Assembly: GCA_030609625.1 (NCBI GenBank)
Contig: JAUWBX010000103.1
Location: 1 to 6,877 of the forward strand
Length of the DNA: 6,877 nucleotides
DNA from: Phycisphaerae bacterium
GTDB taxonomy: Bacteria > Planctomycetota > Phycisphaerae > Sedimentisphaerales > Anaerobacaceae
Direction: 5' to 3'
Positions 6,377-6,877 of the stretch are shown in pieces. The position numbers were made by a program, and so were the translations under genes. The notes under the pieces were generated by a model. It was not told where the DNA came from. It saw only the letters and a program-made list of their open reading frames with translations, and did not search any database. How positions within the stretch are numbered: position 1 is the stretch's first letter; each line of letters opens with the position of its first letter.

Positions 6377-6877
6377 ATGGTAAACACAAATAATTATCTG
6401 CTAAAGGTTGACGGCTTAAGAACCTACTTCCCAATTAAGAAAGGTTTGCTGCGGCGGACTGCTGGTTACGTCAAAGCGGTTGACGGGATAAGTTTCGGTA
6501 TCGAAAAGGGGCAGACGTTAGGTCTTGTCGGGGAAAGTGGCTGCGGCAAGACAACCGTTGCCAGAAGTATAGTTCGATTAGTTCCGGCAACGGCGGGAAA
6601 GGTCCTTTTCGAACAGAGGGATATTCTGTCCGCTGAGGCGGTCGAATTGCGCCGTCTTCGCAGCCAGATTAGCCTTATTTTTCAGGACCCTTACGGCTCG
6701 TTGAATCCGAGGATGACTATTGGTAATATTGTTGGTGAGCCGTTGAAGGTTCAAAAGAAAATAGCCGACAGCGATTCCCACCCCCTATCGGAGTCGAGGA
6801 CAAGCTTGCGCATCAATGACATAGAGCGAGTTGCAGAACTGCTCTGGAAAGTGGGCCTATCACCTGATTATATGAAC
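6377..6877 (+). CDS. dppF: peptide ABC transporter ATPase, DppF/OppF type (3' end outside window)
   Basis: The second ATPase of the importer, pairing with the preceding one. Only the first 167 residues are present and the frame is open to the window edge. Visible motifs are the N-terminal LRTYFPIKKGLLRR stretch typical of DppF/OppF, Walker A GESGCGKT (52-59) and the Q-loop Gln103 in LIFQDPYGSLNPRMTIG. Then come GEPLKV and the helix DIERVAELLWKVGLSP, which leads into the missing signature motif. The ATG at 6377 is the only sensible start, because an in-frame TGA lies at 6365-6367. It has no ribosome site; the spacer is a repeat. Residues of about 130-147, between KVQKKI and DIERVAELL, look longer than usual and may be another in-frame insertion. 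Signature, Walker B and C-terminal domain cannot be assessed. Confidence 0.93.
   Translation, partial: MVNTNNYLLKVDGLRTYFPIKKGLLRRTAGYVKAVDGISFGIEKGQTLGLVGESGCGKTTVARSIVRLVPATAGKVLFEQRDILSAEAVELRRLRSQISLIFQDPYGSLNPRMTIGNIVGEPLKVQKKIADSDSHPLSESRTSLRINDIERVAELLWKVGLSPDYMN
6764..6817 (+). repeat. possible third in-frame insertion, inside dppF
   Basis: Residues of about 130-147 (ADSDSHPLSESRTSLRIN) sit in a helix-to-loop region where I expect relatives to pass almost directly from 'EPLKVxxx' to 'ExRVAELL'. The DNA contains the short palindromes AAGCTT (6802-6807) and TGCGCA (6807-6812) but no strong stem, so it is much less convincing than the dppD palindrome. This loop varies naturally in length across the family. 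It is listed as a candidate only. Confidence 0.25.

Overview
The window carries an almost complete peptide/nickel-class ABC importer operon (Dpp/Opp type), all on the + strand, preceded by one exported protein of unknown function. The cues point to a mesophilic planctomycete, probably a Phycisphaerae-like lineage. They are moderate GC, TTG start codons, a family-5 lipoprotein solute receptor, spacers filled with short AT-rich repeats whose reverse strand reads like 'FDIRYSSF', and a palindrome of the 'GGCACGGGCTTCCAGCCCGTG' type. This assignment rests on recall of repeat styles, not on a marker gene, so it is tentative.

Layout. Positions 1-215 are AT-rich leader with a good sigma-70-like promoter (114-142). 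Positions 216-1352 encode an exported, helix-rich, HEAT-like protein with a Pro/Thr tail. Positions 1350-1403 are a degenerate 14-nt tandem repeat that starts on that gene's stop codon. The transporter then follows: lipoprotein receptor (1466-3382), first permease (3379-4317, ATGA overlap), second permease (best start TTG 4310, 8-nt overlap), first ATPase (5293-6336) and second ATPase (6377 to the window edge, truncated). The receptor captures substrate outside the membrane, the two permeases form the pore, and the two ATPases power it. The gene order A-B-C-D-F is the classical one. The two overlapped junctions are repeat-free, while the two spacers around the first ATPase both begin with short repeats.

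The most interesting signal is a set of short in-frame insertions inside the transporter genes. The first ATPase carries a near-perfect 24-bp-arm palindrome (5513-5567), translated as about 17 extra residues between Walker A and the Q-loop. The receptor carries a second GC-rich hairpin-forming segment of about 51 nt (1871-1921), also a multiple of three, where I expect relatives to be shorter. The second ATPase has a possible third extra segment (about 6764-6817). This resembles the in-frame palindromic elements known from Rickettsia, but here in a probable planctomycete and clustered in one operon. The palindrome is directly visible. The claim that all three are inserted mobile elements is inference and needs homologue alignment and a genome-wide repeat search.
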